Positions 25,573 to 35,700 of a stretch of 64,000 bases of DNA are shown piece by piece; positions within the stretch are counted from its first letter, which is position 1, and the number at the start of each line of letters is the position of its first letter. Origin of the DNA: Clostridia bacterium. Its GTDB lineage: Bacteria; Bacillota; Clostridia; TANB77; CAG-508. Under the pieces are notes generated by a model. The model searched no databases. It saw only the letters and a list, made by a program, of their open reading frames with translations, and was not told where the DNA came from. The translations under genes and the position numbers were made by a program. The stretch spans positions 124,001 to 188,000 of the forward strand of contig JAFRCC010000025.1 in assembly GCA_017404545.1 (NCBI GenBank). The letters are read 5' to 3'.

Positions 25573-26736
25573 ATGAAAAAGGATAAGAGAAATGTTAAGA
25601 AATGGTTGTATTGGTTTTCTTTGGCATTAATATTAATTATCGTATATAAAGTGTTAGATTCTTTTTCAGCTATAGGTGATTGGTTTTCGAAACTATTCTC
25701 TGTTTTGGCACCTTTTGTTGTTGGTGTAATAATTGCATATGTGTTATATACTCCAGTAAAAAAGTTGGAAAAGTTGATAGGCAAAAATAAATATTTAAAG
25801 AAAAGAGCTAAAGGAATAAGTATATTTCTTGTATATGTAGTATTGATAACTTTTTTAGTTATGGCTATAAAATTTTTAATACCACCGCTAGTGGAAAGTT
25901 TTAGAGATTTGGTAAACAATTCACAAAGCTATTATGTCGATTTAAGAAATAGAATGGATGGATTACCAGAAGATTCATTCTTAAGAAGTCAAAGTTTTAA
26001 AGAAACGCTTAGTAGTTTAAATAATATAAAAATTGAAGATTTAATTAGCATTGAGAAGATAACTATATATGCTCAAGGTATATTGAGTTTTGCATCTGGG
26101 GTGTTCGATGTATTTGTTGCATTTATAGTATCTATATATTTATTGTTAGAACGTAGAGAAATTGTTAAATTTTTTAAGGGGTTTGTTGAATCTTCGTTTA
26201 GCAAGGAAGTATACCAAGGGATTAGGAAATATTTTAATAAATCCAGCGAGATATTTTGTAATTTCTTAGCAGGACAAATATTTGATGCATTTGTGGTGGG
26301 AATTTTAACGGCTATTGCTATGTCTATGATGGGAATTAAGTACGCAGTAATGCTTGGTATCTTTATTGGATTATTTAATTTAATACCTTATTTTGGTGCT
26401 ATTATAGCAGTAGTAATTTCTGTATTTATTACATTAATTACAGGGGGATTACCACAGGCAATTGAAATGGCAATTGTTGTTATAATATTACAGCAAATAG
26501 ATGCTAATATTATAAATCCAAAAATTGTCGGAGATTCAGTAAAAATTAGTCCGTTACTTGTTATTTTTTCCGTAACAATTGGTGGAGCTTATTTTGGGGT
26601 AATGGGAATGTTCCTTGCCGTACCAATAGCTGCACTAATTAAATTAATATTAGATGATATTATTGAAATGAACTATGCAAAAAAACAAGAGATTGGTCAA
26701 AATAATAAGGTTGAAGAAATAGATTTAGAAGATTGA
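25573..26736 (+). CDS. AI-2E family (YtvI/PerM-type) membrane transporter
   Basis: 387 residues with about 7-8 membrane helices. The family signature region is the C-terminal half (YFGAIIAVVISVF, QQIDANIINPKIVGDSVKISPLLVIFSV), typical of AI-2E transporters. Members export autoinducer or act as Na+/H+ antiporters; the substrate here is unknown. AAAGGAAG precedes the ATG, and TATAAT with TGG extension lies at 25526-25531. It is 58 bp upstream of gdpP and may be co-transcribed with it. Confidence 0.85.
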   Translation: MKKDKRNVKKWLYWFSLALILIIVYKVLDSFSAIGDWFSKLFSVLAPFVVGVIIAYVLYTPVKKLEKLIGKNKYLKKRAKGISIFLVYVVLITFLVMAIKFLIPPLVESFRDLVNNSQSYYVDLRNRMDGLPEDSFLRSQSFKETLSSLNNIKIEDLISIEKITIYAQGILSFASGVFDVFVAFIVSIYLLLERREIVKFFKGFVESSFSKEVYQGIRKYFNKSSEIFCNFLAGQIFDAFVVGILTAIAMSMMGIKYAVMLGIFIGLFNLIPYFGAIIAVVISVFITLITGGLPQAIEMAIVVIILQQIDANIINPKIVGDSVKISPLLVIFSVTIGGAYFGVMGMFLAVPIAALIKLILDDIIEMNYAKKQEIGQNNKVEEIDLED

Positions 26737-26794
26737 TGAAGATGATGTATTATATTACAGCAACGTAATATTTATAATTTAGAAGGAGTTTTTT

Positions 26795-28819
26795 ATGGCA
26801 AGTAATAATAAGTTTTTTGATAACCTTGTTTCAAAAACTAAAATTTATTTAGTTATAATTGCAATATTATTTTTTGTGTTGTGCATAATCAAACCGATTT
26901 GTATAATTCCATCAATTCTCATTTATTTAGGCATTGTAGTTTATACTATGTGGACTGACAAAAAGAGAAAAGCAGAGCTATCTGAGCATATAAAAGAGCT
27001 TAATTTTAATGTTGATAAAGTATCAAAAAGATCTTTAATAAATTCGCCATTTCCACTATTAATTGCTGAAACTAATGGTAATATAATATGGAAAAACACA
27101 AAATTTGTTCAAGAATTTAATAATTATGATATAAATAAATTTATAAGCAGCTTACTAAAAGAAATAAAGTTAGAGATTGAAAATAATGAAAAAATAAAAA
27201 ATAATAAGCTTGTAACGGATTTTGAAATAGAAAAGAAAAAATACAAAGTAGTTGGAGAATATATCAGATCAAAAAGTAGCACAAGAACAAATGAAAAGAA
27301 ACAAGAAAAGGAATACATGGCAACACTGTATTTTTTGGATGAAACAGAAAAAGAAAGATTAGCTGAAGATATTGAAAAAACTAGGGTTTGTATAGGTGTA
27401 ATTAAGATTGATAATTATGAGGAAACTATGCAGAGAATAGAAGATGAGGACCAAGCTCAAATTTTGGCAAAAATAGAAAAGAACATATACGATTGGGCAA
27501 ATGAATTTAAAGGTGTTATTATAAAATCAGAAAGAGACACGTTTATTTTGGTATGTGAGCAAAGAGATCTTGAGAAATTAAAAGAGGAAAAGTTTTCATT
27601 ACTTGATACAATAAAGGGAATTAATATGCCTGAAAAGGTCCAAGCTACGCTTAGTATATCAATTACTAACGAAGGAGATGGAAATTATCAAAAACTAAAA
27701 TATGCCAAAGATGGTATTGATATTGCTCTTGGACGTGGAGGAGACCAAGCAGTTGTTAGAGAAAATGGAAAGTATACATTTTTTGGAGGTAGAACAGAGA
27801 AGTTAGAAAAAATAACGAAAGTTAAAGCGAGAACTGTCTCTCAAGCTTTAGAAGAGATAATGTTAGATTCAAATAAGATTTTTATAATGGGTCATTCAAA
27901 TGGAGATATGGATTCAATGGGATCTTCACTCGGTATATACAGAATTGCAAAGACATTAAAAAAAGACGCTTATATTATAAATGAGACAAATGGAATGAGC
28001 CTAGAAAAATTTATGGAGGTTATAAAGGAGGATGAATCATACAGAGATGCTATCATAACTAAGGACGAAGCAGTTGCAATGGCTGATAATGAGAGCTTAG
28101 TAGTTGTAGTCGATACAAATAGAAAAAATTACGTTGAAGCTCCAGATATGTTAAACATAACAAATAGAGTTGTTGTAATTGATCATCACAGAATGAGCAC
28201 AGAGTACATTGAAAATCCTATCTTATCATTTCAAGAAGTATACGCATCATCTGCGTGTGAATTAGTAACGGAGCTTATTGTTTATTCAAAGAATAATATA
28301 AAACTTGCTACTCTTGAAGTAGAGGCTTTATATGCTGGTATTATGATGGATACCAAGAATTTTACTTTTAAAACTGGAGTTAGAACATTTGAGGCAGCAG
28401 CATATTTAAGAAGATGTGGTGTTGATATAATTAAGGTAAAAAAATGGTTTCAAAGTGATTTTGAAACATACACAACTGTTTCAGAGATTGTAGCTAAAGC
28501 AGAAATAGTTTATGATAGTATTGCCTTAGCTGTGTATGATAAGGAAGATGAAAATGCAAATATAATCGGTGCAAAAGCTGCAGATACACTACTAACTATT
28601 AGTGATATAAGTGCATCTTTTGTTATAGGTAGAACTGCTAATAAAGTTTTTATTAGTGGACGCTCAATTGGTGACATTAATGTGCAGGTTATTCTTGAGA
28701 AAATGGGCGGAGGTGGACATATAACACTTGCTGGAGCTCAGATAGAAGGAAAAACAATTGATGAAGTAAAGATGGAATTAATAAGCAACATTAATGATTA
28801 TTTTATAGAAAATATTTAA
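26795..28819 (+). CDS. gdpP: Cyclic-di-AMP phosphodiesterase GdpP
   Basis: 674 residues in the classic order: two membrane helices (about 17-50), a PAS-like domain (about 70-155), a degenerate GGDEF (about 195-310, no GGDEF motif) and a DHH domain (GHSNGDMDSMGSS near 370; VVIDHHR near 455) with DHHA1 ending in the GGGGH motif. The enzyme breaks c-di-AMP to pApA at the membrane and so sets wall and osmotic balance. AGAAGGAG precedes the ATG. Length and motifs are complete. Confidence 0.92.
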   Translation: MASNNKFFDNLVSKTKIYLVIIAILFFVLCIIKPICIIPSILIYLGIVVYTMWTDKKRKAELSEHIKELNFNVDKVSKRSLINSPFPLLIAETNGNIIWKNTKFVQEFNNYDINKFISSLLKEIKLEIENNEKIKNNKLVTDFEIEKKKYKVVGEYIRSKSSTRTNEKKQEKEYMATLYFLDETEKERLAEDIEKTRVCIGVIKIDNYEETMQRIEDEDQAQILAKIEKNIYDWANEFKGVIIKSERDTFILVCEQRDLEKLKEEKFSLLDTIKGINMPEKVQATLSISITNEGDGNYQKLKYAKDGIDIALGRGGDQAVVRENGKYTFFGGRTEKLEKITKVKARTVSQALEEIMLDSNKIFIMGHSNGDMDSMGSSLGIYRIAKTLKKDAYIINETNGMSLEKFMEVIKEDESYRDAIITKDEAVAMADNESLVVVVDTNRKNYVEAPDMLNITNRVVVIDHHRMSTEYIENPILSFQEVYASSACELVTELIVYSKNNIKLATLEVEALYAGIMMDTKNFTFKTGVRTFEAAAYLRRCGVDIIKVKKWFQSDFETYTTVSEIVAKAEIVYDSIALAVYDKEDENANIIGAKAADTLLTISDISASFVIGRTANKVFISGRSIGDINVQVILEKMGGGGHITLAGAQIEGKTIDEVKMELISNINDYFIENI

Positions 28820-28852
28820 TTATTGGCATGGGATGAAAACCATGCAAGTATG

Positions 28853-28884
28853 GAAAATATCATATAATGATATTTTCTTTTTTT
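28853..28884 (+). terminator. Terminator after gdpP
   Basis: GAAAATATCA (28853-28862) pairs with TGATATTTTC (28868-28877), followed by seven T. A second small hairpin, GCATGG/CCATGC, lies just before it (28826-28845). Confidence 0.82.
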
Positions 28885-28977
28885 GCTCTTCGCACTTGAT
28901 AAATTGGTTAGTTTAATATATCATAATAACAAATTACAGATGAAAATGTATATATGCATAAGAAGGAAGGTTAAAAG

Positions 28978-31900
28978 ATGTACTTAAAGAGACTTGAGTT
29001 ACAAGGTTTTAAATCGTTTGCAGATAAAACTGTTTTGGAGTTTAAACCTGGAATAACAGCAGTAATTGGGCCAAATGGATCAGGGAAAAGCAATATTTCA
29101 GATAGTATCCGATGGGTTTTGGGAGAGCAAAGTATGAAATCCCTTAGAGGTTCAAAATCTGAGGATATTATTTTTGCTGGAACTCAAAATAGAAAATCAT
29201 TGGGATTTGCGGAAGCATCTATTGTAATAGATAATAGCGATGGAGAGTTACCGGTTGAATATGCAGAGGTTACAGTTACAAGAAAATTATATAGGAGCGG
29301 AGAAACCGGATATTATATAAATAAAGTACCTTGTAGATTGAAAGATATTCTTGAATTGTTTATGGATACAGGAATTGGAAAAGATGGATATTCAATTATA
29401 GGGCAAGGAAAAATAGATGAGATATTGAGTAACAAATCTGAGGATAGAAGGCATATTTTTGAAGAAGCTGCCGGAATAGTAAAATATAGAGCTAGAAAGA
29501 TGGAGTCAGAGAAAAAGCTAGAGCAAACTAAGTTAAATCTTTTAAGAATTAACGATATTTTGTCTGAGATTGAGTCTGGGCTAGATCCATTAAGAATTCA
29601 ATCAGAAAAGGCTAAGCGTTTTTTAGAATTGCACGAAGAATTAAAAGACATAGAAGTTGGTTTATTTATACATAATATTGAATTTTACAAAAGTAGATTA
29701 TCACAAATTGTAGATGATATGCAGATAATTGAGGATCAGAAAAATTCTGAGGAAGAAAAACTATCAAACATGCAGTCAAAGAAGGTTGAGCTTAAAGAAT
29801 GTATAGATAGATTAACTAATAAAATAGAGGAATTTCAAAATTTAGGATTTGAGAGTTCAAATAAAATTGAAAAAATAAATTCAGAAATTGGAATTTCAAA
29901 TGAAAAAATATCAAACAACGAAGAAAATATCAATAGACTTGTGTTGGAAATTGAAGACTATACACAAAGAGTAAAAGATTTGCAGGAAGAGAAAACAAAT
30001 AAACTCCAAAAAAAGGATTCTTTATTTTCAAATAAGGAAAAGTTTGAAAAAGAGCTTAAAGAAAAAGAAAATGAACTAAACAAAATAACCCAAAATCTCT
30101 CAGAGAAAGAGCTTGAAATTGAATGTAAAAAGCAAAAAATAGAAAGTAATACAGATTTAAAATATGAAAAAAACATACAAATAAGTACTATAAATGCAAA
30201 TTGTGAGAATTTGAGAAAAAGATTACATATATTAAAAGATGAAATATCAGATACAATTTCTGAACTTGATAGTACTAGAAATAAAAAGCAAGAAATCTCA
30301 AATGGGTTTGCAAAAACAGAGGCACAAAAGAAGAAGTTAGCAGAAGAAATTGAAAACACTAAAAATAAGAAAATAGAAATTGAAGATAAAATAAATGAAT
30401 TTGATAAAAAGATTGAAAATGATACATACAACTTAAGATCAAAACAATCAAAACAAAAATTCTTAATCGAAACAGAGAAAGAAAAAGAAGGTTATGCGAA
30501 GGCTGTTAAGTCATTACTTAGTGATTGTGAAAATGACGAAAACTTAAATAAAGGCATGCATGGTACAGTTGCAAGTTTAATTTCTGTAGATGAAAAATAT
30601 GAGACTGCAATAGAAATGGCCCTTGGTGGAATGTTGCAAAATATTGTAACAGATGACGAGGAAACAGCTAAAAAACTTATAAAGCACTTAAAGGATCATA
30701 ATTTGGGAAGAGCATCGTTTTTACCGCTAACATCTGTTAAACCAAATAAGATAGACAAGATTAAGGGAAAATTTTCTGGATTAATTGGTGTTGCATCCGA
30801 AATTGTTAAATTTGAAAAAAAATACGATAATATAATATCTAACCTATTAGGAAGAACCGTAATTGTAGATAATATGAATACCGGAGTTACCATTGCTAAA
30901 GAAAATAAATATTCGTTTAGAATTGTTACGGTGGATGGTGACATTATAAATAGTTCTGGAGCAATTACAGGTGGATCTGTGGCTAAAAAAACTATAAACA
31001 TACTAGGAAGAGGGCGTGAAATAGAAGCTCTCTCAAATGAAATAAGGAAGTTAACAAGCGAAATAGAATCAGTTCAAAATAGCAAAAACAAATATACAGA
31101 ATCTATATCGGAATTTGTGAAAGAGTCGAAAAATCTAGAGCAGAAGATGATAGATTTTAATATTATATATGCAACAGAAAAACAAAAGATGGTATCAATT
31201 GAAGAATCTGTTTTTAGATTGGAGAATTCATTGAGCAAGCTAAGAGAAGAAGAGCAAAAAATTAAATCTCAAGAAGTTGATTATAAGGAGCAGATGGAGA
31301 AGTTATCTACAGAAGTAGCAGAGCTTGAACAGCAAAATAAAGAAATATCGAAAATAATAAAGGAATTTGCTGAAAATAATAGTGAAAATCAAAAATACAT
31401 CGATGATTTGAATTTTGATATAACAAATTTAAAGATTTCTGTTTCATCTTTTGATGAAAGTGGTTCATCAATCGACGAGATTATCGAACGAATAGATAAG
31501 GATATAAAAAACTATAATCAGGGAATTGAGAGCAAAAATAAACAAAAATTAAAGATTGAAGATGAAAGTAATAACTTAGCAAAAAGCATTGAATTGTATA
31601 ATAGTCAAATTAAAGAGATAAAAGAAAGTGTTTCGACTAGTGCTGAAAAAATAGAGTTGCTTAAAGCTGAAAGAATAAGAAAAAATAATGAATCTGAGAA
31701 AATTGAAACTCAAGTTACAGACCAATTTAACACACTAGAAGAATTGAAGGCTAATTTAATTAAAACTGAAGTAAGGAAAACAAAAATAGAGCAAGACATA
31801 GAGAGCTTTGTAAATGATTTGTGGAATGAGTACGAGCTAACTCCGAACGCAACTATAGAATATAAGAAAGTTGAAAACGTACAGAATACTCAAAAAGAAG

Positions 31901-32544
31901 TTAATAACATTAGAAATGAAATAAAAGAATTGGGAAGCATAAATGTTGATGCTATTGAAGAGTACAAGAAAACAAAAGAGCGATATGATTTTATGTGCGA
32001 ACAAAGATTAGATTTAGAAAATACAATAACAAAGCTTCGTAGAATGATTGAGGATATTACAACAACAATGAAGAGCCAATTTATTGAGAAATTCAAGCTA
32101 ATTAATAAAAACTTTAATGAAGTGTTTATCGAATTGTTTGGTGGGGGGAAAGCGGAACTTATACTAGAAGATGAAGAAAATGTTTTGGAATGCGGAATTG
32201 ATATAAAAGCACAACCAACCGGAAAAAAATTACAAAACATGATGCTTCTTTCTGGTGGAGAGAAAGCATTTACTGCAATTGCATTGTTATTTGCTATACT
32301 AAGGATTAATCCTGCACCATTTTGTATTTTGGATGAAATTGAGGCTGCCTTGGATGACGTAAATGTGTATAGATATGCGGAATACTTAAGAAGATTCTGT
32401 GAAGGTACGCAATTTTTAGTAATTACACATAGAAAAGGAACAATGGAAGTGGCAGATACTGTATATGGAGTTACAATGGAAGAGAATGGAATTAGCAAAT
32501 TGCTTTCAATGAAACTTGCTGAAAGTTCAGTTACAATGAAATAA
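28978..32544 (+). CDS. smc: Chromosome segregation ATPase SMC
   Basis: 1188 residues, full length for bacterial SMC. Walker A GPNGSGKSN is near residue 32. Long coiled coils (about 165-500 and 680-1010) flank the hinge (about 520-640, ending SGAITGGSV). The ABC signature LLSGGEKAF and Walker B FCILDEIEAALDD are at the C-terminus. With ScpA and ScpB it forms condensin and loads DNA at the origin region. GAAGGAAGG precedes the ATG. The intact 3.5-kb frame also shows that the sequence quality is high. Confidence 0.97.
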   Translation: MYLKRLELQGFKSFADKTVLEFKPGITAVIGPNGSGKSNISDSIRWVLGEQSMKSLRGSKSEDIIFAGTQNRKSLGFAEASIVIDNSDGELPVEYAEVTVTRKLYRSGETGYYINKVPCRLKDILELFMDTGIGKDGYSIIGQGKIDEILSNKSEDRRHIFEEAAGIVKYRARKMESEKKLEQTKLNLLRINDILSEIESGLDPLRIQSEKAKRFLELHEELKDIEVGLFIHNIEFYKSRLSQIVDDMQIIEDQKNSEEEKLSNMQSKKVELKECIDRLTNKIEEFQNLGFESSNKIEKINSEIGISNEKISNNEENINRLVLEIEDYTQRVKDLQEEKTNKLQKKDSLFSNKEKFEKELKEKENELNKITQNLSEKELEIECKKQKIESNTDLKYEKNIQISTINANCENLRKRLHILKDEISDTISELDSTRNKKQEISNGFAKTEAQKKKLAEEIENTKNKKIEIEDKINEFDKKIENDTYNLRSKQSKQKFLIETEKEKEGYAKAVKSLLSDCENDENLNKGMHGTVASLISVDEKYETAIEMALGGMLQNIVTDDEETAKKLIKHLKDHNLGRASFLPLTSVKPNKIDKIKGKFSGLIGVASEIVKFEKKYDNIISNLLGRTVIVDNMNTGVTIAKENKYSFRIVTVDGDIINSSGAITGGSVAKKTINILGRGREIEALSNEIRKLTSEIESVQNSKNKYTESISEFVKESKNLEQKMIDFNIIYATEKQKMVSIEESVFRLENSLSKLREEEQKIKSQEVDYKEQMEKLSTEVAELEQQNKEISKIIKEFAENNSENQKYIDDLNFDITNLKISVSSFDESGSSIDEIIERIDKDIKNYNQGIESKNKQKLKIEDESNNLAKSIELYNSQIKEIKESVSTSAEKIELLKAERIRKNNESEKIETQVTDQFNTLEELKANLIKTEVRKTKIEQDIESFVNDLWNEYELTPNATIEYKKVENVQNTQKEVNNIRNEIKELGSINVDAIEEYKKTKERYDFMCEQRLDLENTITKLRRMIEDITTTMKSQFIEKFKLINKNFNEVFIELFGGGKAELILEDEENVLECGIDIKAQPTGKKLQNMMLLSGGEKAFTAIALLFAILRINPAPFCILDEIEAALDDVNVYRYAEYLRRFCEGTQFLVITHRKGTMEVADTVYGVTMEENGISKLLSMKLAESSVTMK

Positions 32545-32562
32545 AAAGATAAGTACTAAAAT

Positions 32563-32599
32563 AAAAAAATCTTACTATGATTTTAGTAAGATTTTTTTT
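32563..32599 (+). terminator. Terminator after smc
   Basis: AATCTTACTA (32568-32577) pairs with TAGTAAGATT (32584-32593), preceded by A and followed by T residues. Confidence 0.85.
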
Positions 32600-32619
32600 G
32601 ATAAATACAGAGATATTTC

Positions 32620-32648
32620 TTGAAAATCGGATACTTCTATGATATAAT
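32620..32648 (+). promoter_or_regulatory. Promoter of the adhesin gene
   Basis: TTGAAA (32620-32625), 17 bp, TATAAT (32643-32648). The spacer shares ATACTT and the TGA before the -10 with the promoter at 40521-40549 of another surface protein gene. Confidence 0.75.
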
Positions 32649-32703
32649 CGAGACCAGTTTTATGGCAGGAAAAGTCATATATAGAAAGGAAGGATCGTTG
32701 AAT

Positions 32704-35700
32704 ATGTTAAAAATGAAAATTATGACATTTTTTAAGAATCCAGTTGTAAGAGATATTTTTATAGTATTAACAGCAGTGATTATTGTTGCTAGTATTATAT
32801 CTATACCAGTTTCTAACGCTGGTTCACAAATCAATGTAGCATTTAGAGCTGCTTCAATGGGCGTAAGCGCTGGAACGAAAGATGTTCAAATACCAGAAAT
32901 ATCGCCAGATCAATCAGGCGATAAAAAGAGCAAATATAGAAATGTATTTTGTATTCAAGAAGGAAATAATTTAAGTTATGGAGTATATACAAATGAGTAC
33001 AATGCATATAATAGTGCAGAGTCAAGCCAATATTTTAAAAACTACGGGTCTGCTCTATGGCTTATAGATAATATGTACATAGCTGATTCTACAAATAGCA
33101 GTATAGGATTAGATTATTTGGTAGAATTAGTAACATCACCAGACGTAGCTAAAACTGTAAATCAATATGGAAATGTCACAACAGATGCAATCAAAGCACT
33201 AAATAAAATGGTTGGAGGTAAAAAGGATAGCAAAGGTAATGTAATGAATAAGAATTTCATTGAAGTTATCGAGCAATTAGTTCTTTGGAATTATACAAAC
33301 AATACATCTGGTATCAATCCCGATACACTAGTAAATGGCGGCTTTTCTGGAACTAACATTAGTGATAGTGATCAAAATGCTGCTAAATATTTATACTATG
33401 CATTAAGGAAACTATCAGAAAATAATGCAAGTTATACATCTAATGGCACAGTTTCAAACGTTATAAGTTTTGATACATCAAAAGCTACTATAGATACATC
33501 AAAAGCGCAAGTTGGGCCATACTCATTAAAATCTAACGGTATAACTATAAACATAGACAACACATTAAAATCAAAAATATCTGCTATAGTAACAAAGTCT
33601 GATGGATCAACTCAAACACTAGACGCAAGCAAAATTATTATTAATGATGATGGAACATTTTATATAGATGTTAAAGATTGTGGACAAATAACGAAATCTC
33701 AAATTAATATAGATGCAATTTATACAGGATGTACAACTACAGTAGAAGTTATGGTCAATGGTAAAAATCAAAATATAATTAATATTAGAAAAACATACAA
33801 CACAAAACCATTATCTGATGAAAAAACAATTTCTTATTCAGGAAAATATAGTGTAAAATTAATAAAAACTAAGATAGATGGATCAACTGCTATAACAGAA
33901 AATCCTGCAACATTTACTATCTCTGGCGCCGTAAATAAAAAAGGTGAAAAAACAGGAAATGATGGAGTATTACTTATTGCTGATGAAAGAAAAATAGAAG
34001 ATGTTTCTGCGACAGAAACATACACAATTGTTGAAGATTTCGCTCCAAAGGGATATACAAAATATGACGGAACAATAACATTAAATGTTGGATTTAAAGC
34101 AGATGGAACAAACTATCTACTAGATAAAGAAAAAATAAAAATGTCAGCTGATGGAAAAGTTGGAACAGTTAAAGTAAATGTACCAAATGATAATACAATT
34201 GAAATATATGTTCCAAACGGAGAAGATGTTAAAAAAGGACCAAAATTTGATTTATCGTTAAGAAAATTTATTACAAAGATTGATGGTAAAGAAGTAGAAG
34301 TAAGTAGGGTTCCAGTTATTGATAAGGAATCTAAAACGGTATTAGACTTAACTGGTACAGCCGTTTATCATCATACAAAACAAAGCTTAAAGGTTAATAT
34401 TGGAAGTGAAGTTGAATATACAATAAGGGTGTACAACGAAGGTGATGTTGAAGGAATCGCAAAGGAAATAACCGATTATTTACCAGAAGGCTTATCTTTT
34501 GTAAAAATAGCCGATGAAAGTGCACAATTGTATACTACTGATGCCAAAGAAGGTAGTAAGGAAGTTGTATTAAAATATACAGGTTCAGAAGTGATTGGAG
34601 CAAACTCAATCGAAAGAATTTTAAAAAACGATATAAAGAATGCTTATCAAGAAGTAAAATTTATTTGTAAAGTTAATGAAAGAGCTAATGGATATATTAC
34701 AAATAGATCAGAAATTACAATATATGGATACACAGATTCTAATGGTGAATGGCACGAAGCTAAAGCTATAGGTAATTCAGATAGAGACTCTGTAGAAAAA
34801 ACTATTAGTAGTTCACTAGGACTAGATACATGGTATGAAAATGCCAAAACATATACATATACTGTAGATGGAAATCAAAAAGAAGTAAAAGATTATTACC
34901 CAGGTGTACAAGATGATGATGACTTTGAAACTGTTGAAGTTGAATCTATTAAGGGACAATTTAAAGTTGTTTTAAAGAAAGTTGATTTAGCAAACAAAAA
35001 TCAAGGATTATCAGGAGCTTACTTTACTCTAAAGAATGGAGAAAAAGTTGGTCCAACTGATGAAAATGGATATGTTGAACTAATTAAAGAGGAAAAAATA
35101 ACAGAAGCTAGTCAAAAATTTTCTTATACGTTTGAGGAAACAACAGCTCCAGCAGGATATGACAGATATGATAAAAAGATTACTTTAAACGTAGCTACTA
35201 AGACCGTTGATGGTGGATATGTTGTTGATGTAGAGAATACAAAACTTGCGGAATCTAATGAAAGAGTTTCAATGGATGCTACAACAAGTGTAATTACTAT
35301 TGAAATTAGAGATGAGAAAACTGCAAGTAACTTTGATTTAGCACTACGTAAATTTATTACAAATATTGATGGAAAAGAGATTACATCTAGAATTCCACAA
35401 GTTACATTAACAGATGATTTTAAATCTGGAAAGGTAACAACAGCGAAATATGAGCATACAAAAGACCCACTAGAGGTTGCTACAGATAACGTGGTTACAT
35501 ACACAATAAGGGTATACAATGAAGGTGCTGTTGATGGATATGCAACAAAAGTTATGGATGATATTCCAGAAGGATTAGAATTCTTACCAGAAGACGAAAC
35601 AAATAAAGCTAATGGATGGAAGATGTATCAATTAGTATCAGAGAAATATCACCCAGAGCAATATGGGATAGAAATAATCACATATGGAAAAAATACATAT

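Noticed and set aside
32540..32700. Riboswitch in the adhesin leader
   Set aside because: Only the smc terminator and a promoter are visible; no conserved riboswitch core.
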